From assembly GCA_023437885.1 (NCBI GenBank), contig JAEZFH010000143.1, forward strand, positions 1-9,081: a DNA stretch of 9,081 bases, in the 5' to 3' direction. The notes below the pieces were generated by a model. That model saw nothing but the letters and a program-made list of their open reading frames with translations, made no database searches and was not told the origin of the DNA. How positions within the stretch are numbered: the stretch's first letter is position 1; each line of letters starts with the position of its first letter. The position numbers and the translations under genes were made by a program. Shown here piece after piece: positions 6,176 through 9,081 of the stretch. The DNA comes from Bacillota bacterium. Lineage in GTDB: Bacteria; Bacillota; Clostridia; Lachnospirales; Lachnospiraceae.

Positions 6176-8503
6176 ATGATTAGAGATCAGTTTTCAGAAA
6201 AAATAAATAAAATGCTCAGTCCGGATGACTGGGTGATTTTACAGCAGGAATATGAGCCGGAAGAAAATCTCAAATATGAGAGCTTGTTCAGCTTATCCAA
6301 TGGCTATCTGGGAATCCGGGGAAGCTATGAGGAGGGTACAAAGATTTCGCTTCCGTATTTATACATTAACGGTGTATTCGATAAATCGGAAACTTTTATG
6401 CGTGAGCTTGCGGCCCTCCCCAACTGGCTAGGAATAAAGCTTTATGTGGAAAAAGAGCTGATTGGAATGGAAGACTGTGAGATCCTGGAGTTTTCCAGGG
6501 CTTTGGATATGAAGCATGCGCTGCTGGCCAAGCGTGTCCTGCTGCGGGATAAGCAGGGCAGAGAAACCCTGGTGGAAGGAATCCGCTATGTCAGCCGTGC
6601 CAGAGTGCACCGGATGGGAATCAAGCTATATGTAACTCCGGTGAATTACAGCGGAATCATTGAAGTGGAAAGCATTATTGACGGTTCCGTCATTAACTTC
6701 TATGATGCACCGCGCTTTAAGGTAAAGCATACCTATATGACAGCCAATGAAAAGCTGGATGGTGACGGAGCTTATATCGAGGTGGCAACCCGGGACAATC
6801 ATCTGCATGTCGGAACCGGATGCCGCATCGAGGCTTATAGAAATAGCGGGACGGATAAAAAAGAAAGCATTTTAAAGAACAGAAGCTTTGGCGCATTTGG
6901 AGAGCAGGCGGTGGAGTTCGCCGATTTTGATGCCGCAAAAGGCGAGACAGTGGAAATTGTGAAGTATGTTTCCATGTTCACCGAACGGGAGGCGGCAAAA
7001 TATGCGCTTCATACAAGGGTCAAGGAAGAGGTCGATGCTTTTATCCGTACCGGTTTTGAGGAAGAGCTGGCAGCGCATGAAGCGGTATATGCAGATATGT
7101 GGGAAAAGGCGGATATTCGCATTGAAGGCGATACCCAGCTTGACCGTGCCATACGTTTTAATCTCTTCCATCTGATGAGCACAGGCAATGAGCATGACGA
7201 CCGGGTCAATGTGGGAGCAAAGCTCCTCTCGGGAGAAGAATACGGCGGACATGCCTTCTGGGATACCGAATTATTCATGCTTCCCTTCTTTGCCCATGTA
7301 TTCCCCAAAACGGCCAGAAATCTGGAAACTTACCGGTACCGTCTTCTGGATGCGGCAAGAGCCAACGCCAGGAAGAACGGATACCAGGGGGCACAGTATC
7401 CATGGGAATCTGCGGATGACGGTACGGAGCAGTGTCCGGACTGGACCATTGAGCCGGATGGAAGCTGCTACCGCTGTTATGTAGCGGTATATGAGCATCA
7501 CGTAACAGCAGCCGTTGCTTACGGTGTCTATGATTATGTGAAGATTACCGGGGATATGGAGTTCCTGCTGGATAAAGGCGCCGAGATTTTGACAGAGACT
7601 GCGAGATTCTGGGCAAGCCGCTGCGAATATGTAGCCGGGAAGGACCGCTATGAAATCAATCAGGTAACCGGTCCGGATGAATGGCATGAGCCGGTGAACA
7701 ACAATCTGTATACGAATTATCTGGCGAAGTGGAATCTGCGCTATGTGCTCTCCCTGGTCGATACACTGGAGAAGGAACACGCCGAAGCATACCGGAAACT
7801 GGTAGAAAAGACTGGTCTGACCAGGGAAGAAATGCTACAATGGCAGGACGTTCAGGAGAAGATGTACCTTCCGAGAAAAGAAGGCACAAAGCTTCTGGAG
7901 CAGTTTGAAGGATATTTTGAGCTGGAGAATGTGATAATTGAGAAATATGATGAGAATGACTGGCCGATCCGCCCGGAGGCCCTGAAGAACAGAAGAGCAA
8001 GGGAGACGCAGATCATCAAGCAGGCCGATGTTGTTATGCTGCTTCATTTGATGGGAGAAGAGTTCGACGAAGAGACAACCAGATTGAATTATGCTTATTA
8101 CGAAAAGCGAACTCTTCACGGTTCTTCCTTAAGCCCCAGTATTTATTCCGTTATGGGACTTAAGGTGGGCGACGGTTCCAAGGCGTACCGTTATCTACGC
8201 CGTGCGGCTTTTATTGATTTGCTCAACCTGCAGAAGAATACGAGAGAGGGCATTCATGCTGCCAATACCGGCGGTGTATGGCAGACGGTCGTGTTCGGAT
8301 TTGCAGGAGTTTCGATCGGAGAGGACGGTATCCTGTCGGTTCGCCCCAATATGCCAAAGGAGTGGGAGAGCCTGGTCTTCCGCATTTATCACAGGAATTC
8401 CTGGCTGGAGATCCGGATTGGCGGGAATAACAGCGCTTCGGTAAAGGTATTGGAGGGCGATCATACAACGGTAAGAATTAACGGAGAGACAGCAGAAATA
8501 TAA
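6176..8503 (+). CDS. GH65 alpha-glucoside phosphorylase (kojibiose/maltose/trehalose phosphorylase family), specificity unresolved
   Basis: A 775-residue cytoplasmic enzyme, the usual length for bacterial GH65 phosphorylases. AAGGAG at 6163-6168 lies 7 nt before the ATG. The family splits an alpha-glucoside with phosphate, inverting to beta-glucose-1-phosphate. Order: N-terminal beta-sandwich (about 15-270, opening with ESLFSLSNGYLGIRG), linker helices (about 275-320), (alpha/alpha)6 barrel (about 320-710) and a small C-terminal beta-sheet domain. FWDTE (361-365) fits the glucose-binding site. Glu502 in VTGPDEWHEP is the expected general acid, and KQADV (615-619) and HGSSLSPS (648-655) form the phosphate site. 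That site favours phosphorylase over hydrolase. The acceptor-side stretch 404-440 carries a PDGSCYRC insertion and DEW replaces the commoner DEY, so I do not assign a substrate. No beta-phosphoglucomutase gene is visible. Probably co-expressed with the GH2 gene and the transporter that follows. Confidence 0.9.
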   Translation: MIRDQFSEKINKMLSPDDWVILQQEYEPEENLKYESLFSLSNGYLGIRGSYEEGTKISLPYLYINGVFDKSETFMRELAALPNWLGIKLYVEKELIGMEDCEILEFSRALDMKHALLAKRVLLRDKQGRETLVEGIRYVSRARVHRMGIKLYVTPVNYSGIIEVESIIDGSVINFYDAPRFKVKHTYMTANEKLDGDGAYIEVATRDNHLHVGTGCRIEAYRNSGTDKKESILKNRSFGAFGEQAVEFADFDAAKGETVEIVKYVSMFTEREAAKYALHTRVKEEVDAFIRTGFEEELAAHEAVYADMWEKADIRIEGDTQLDRAIRFNLFHLMSTGNEHDDRVNVGAKLLSGEEYGGHAFWDTELFMLPFFAHVFPKTARNLETYRYRLLDAARANARKNGYQGAQYPWESADDGTEQCPDWTIEPDGSCYRCYVAVYEHHVTAAVAYGVYDYVKITGDMEFLLDKGAEILTETARFWASRCEYVAGKDRYEINQVTGPDEWHEPVNNNLYTNYLAKWNLRYVLSLVDTLEKEHAEAYRKLVEKTGLTREEMLQWQDVQEKMYLPRKEGTKLLEQFEGYFELENVIIEKYDENDWPIRPEALKNRRARETQIIKQADVVMLLHLMGEEFDEETTRLNYAYYEKRTLHGSSLSPSIYSVMGLKVGDGSKAYRYLRRAAFIDLLNLQKNTREGIHAANTGGVWQTVVFGFAGVSIGEDGILSVRPNMPKEWESLVFRIYHRNSWLEIRIGGNNSASVKVLEGDHTTVRINGETAEI

Positions 8504-8518
8504 GAGGAGGACAGCTTC

Positions 8519-9081
8519 ATGAAGAACAGGCTTGCAATCGGCGGTCTTATATTGGTTACCATTATATGGGGCGGCGGTTTTGTTGCGAGTGACATGGCCT
8601 TGGAGAGTATGCGTCCGTTTCAAATTATGGCAGTGCGGTTTTTGTTAGCAACTGTTTTGATGGGTTTGATCAGCATCAAATCCCTCAAGGGAATTACAAA
8701 AGCAGAGGTAAAGGCAGGGGGACTCATGGGAGTCGCCCTCTTTACCGGTTTTGCACTTCAGATTGTCGGGCTGCAATATACAACACCCTCCAAGAATGCG
8801 TTTTTAACCGCATTGAATGTGGTTATTGTGCCATTCATTGCATTTTTAATTTTGAAGAAGAAGGTCGGAATGAAAGGGGTGGTCGGTGCCCTGATGTCGG
8901 TGGCCGGAGTTGCCTTTCTGTCACTGGACCGCAATTTTTCCCTGGGTCTTGGAGATGGATTGACTCTGATCTGCGCGGTGGGCTTCGCCTTCCAGATATT
9001 TCTGACAAGCGAATTTGTTAAGAAATACCGTGCGACCGTATTGAATTTTATTCAGATGGCAACTGCGTTCCTATTATCGGT
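8519..9081 (+). CDS. DMT-superfamily (EamA-like) transporter, 3' truncated by window edge
   Basis: The ATG at 8519 follows AGGAGG (8505-8510) with an 8-nt spacer and begins only 15 nt after the GH65 stop, so the genes are very likely co-transcribed. The visible 187 residues run open to the last base. They begin MKNRLAIGGLILVTIIWGGG and continue with a VRFLLATVLMG helix, then GLQYTTPSKNAFLTALNVVIVPF, the hallmark of the first EamA repeat (WG in helix 1, a paired R-F in helix 2, the T-xx-xx-AFL turn before helix 4). About six membrane helices are visible; complete proteins have about ten in some 290-310 residues. The family exports or exchanges amino acids, metabolites and some sugars, and substrate cannot be predicted from sequence. 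Its placement could mean export of a by-product of glycan breakdown (inference) or just a shared transcript. Confidence 0.9.
   Translation, partial: MKNRLAIGGLILVTIIWGGGFVASDMALESMRPFQIMAVRFLLATVLMGLISIKSLKGITKAEVKAGGLMGVALFTGFALQIVGLQYTTPSKNAFLTALNVVIVPFIAFLILKKKVGMKGVVGALMSVAGVAFLSLDRNFSLGLGDGLTLICAVGFAFQIFLTSEFVKKYRATVLNFIQMATAFLLS

Noticed and set aside
7271..7780. 169-codon open frame on the - strand inside the GH65 gene
   Set aside because: Opposite the conserved GH65 catalytic barrel, with low-complexity Cys/Ile/Arg-rich content and no family resemblance.

Overview
The window reads as one co-oriented (+ strand) carbohydrate-utilisation locus from a Gram-positive anaerobe. Clostridia, and Lachnospiraceae in particular, is my best guess. 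The basis is consistent AGGAG/AGGAGG ribosome-binding sites 7-9 nt before ATG starts, a sugar ABC importer with no ATPase gene alongside it (usual in Firmicutes that share an MsmX-type ATPase), and gene families common in that group. Taxonomy is inferred, because no phylogenetic marker is present.

Layout. (1) Bases 1-777 are the 3' part of an extracellular sugar-binding protein gene that enters from the left edge. (2) Bases 778-955 are an intercistronic gap holding a 22-bp RNA hairpin. (3) Bases 956-2700 hold two ABC permease genes overlapping by one base (TAATG). (4) Bases 2701-2930 are a gap with a weak terminator-like inverted repeat and a cluster of short direct repeats (GCATACTTGAA x3, TTGTACCATA x2) just before the next ribosome-binding site. 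(5) Bases 2931-5921 encode a 996-aa GH2 beta-galactosidase of the EbgA type with all catalytic residues. (6) Bases 5922-6175 are a gap with three successive hairpins, the central one a ~100-nt imperfect palindrome that resembles a mobile or dispersed repeat. (7) Bases 6176-8503 encode a 775-aa GH65 alpha-glucoside phosphorylase with its catalytic Glu and phosphate-site motifs. (8) From 8519 to the right edge lies the N-terminal part of a DMT/EamA-family membrane transporter, only 15 nt after the GH65 gene.

How the genes may work together. The ABC system would import a small oligosaccharide or glycoconjugate intact. The two enzymes lack signal peptides, so they should act in the cytoplasm. The GH65 enzyme should release a non-reducing alpha-glucosyl unit as beta-glucose-1-phosphate, and the GH2 enzyme should release beta-galactose. 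Together they fit a substrate with both alpha-Glc and beta-Gal. One candidate is the collagen O-glycan unit Glc-alpha-1,2-Gal-beta-hydroxylysine, but this is a hypothesis from gene content only. Glucosyl/galactosyl glycerol, plant, milk and bacterial surface glycans are alternatives. No beta-phosphoglucomutase, regulator gene, tRNA, rRNA, CRISPR array or transposase gene is visible.
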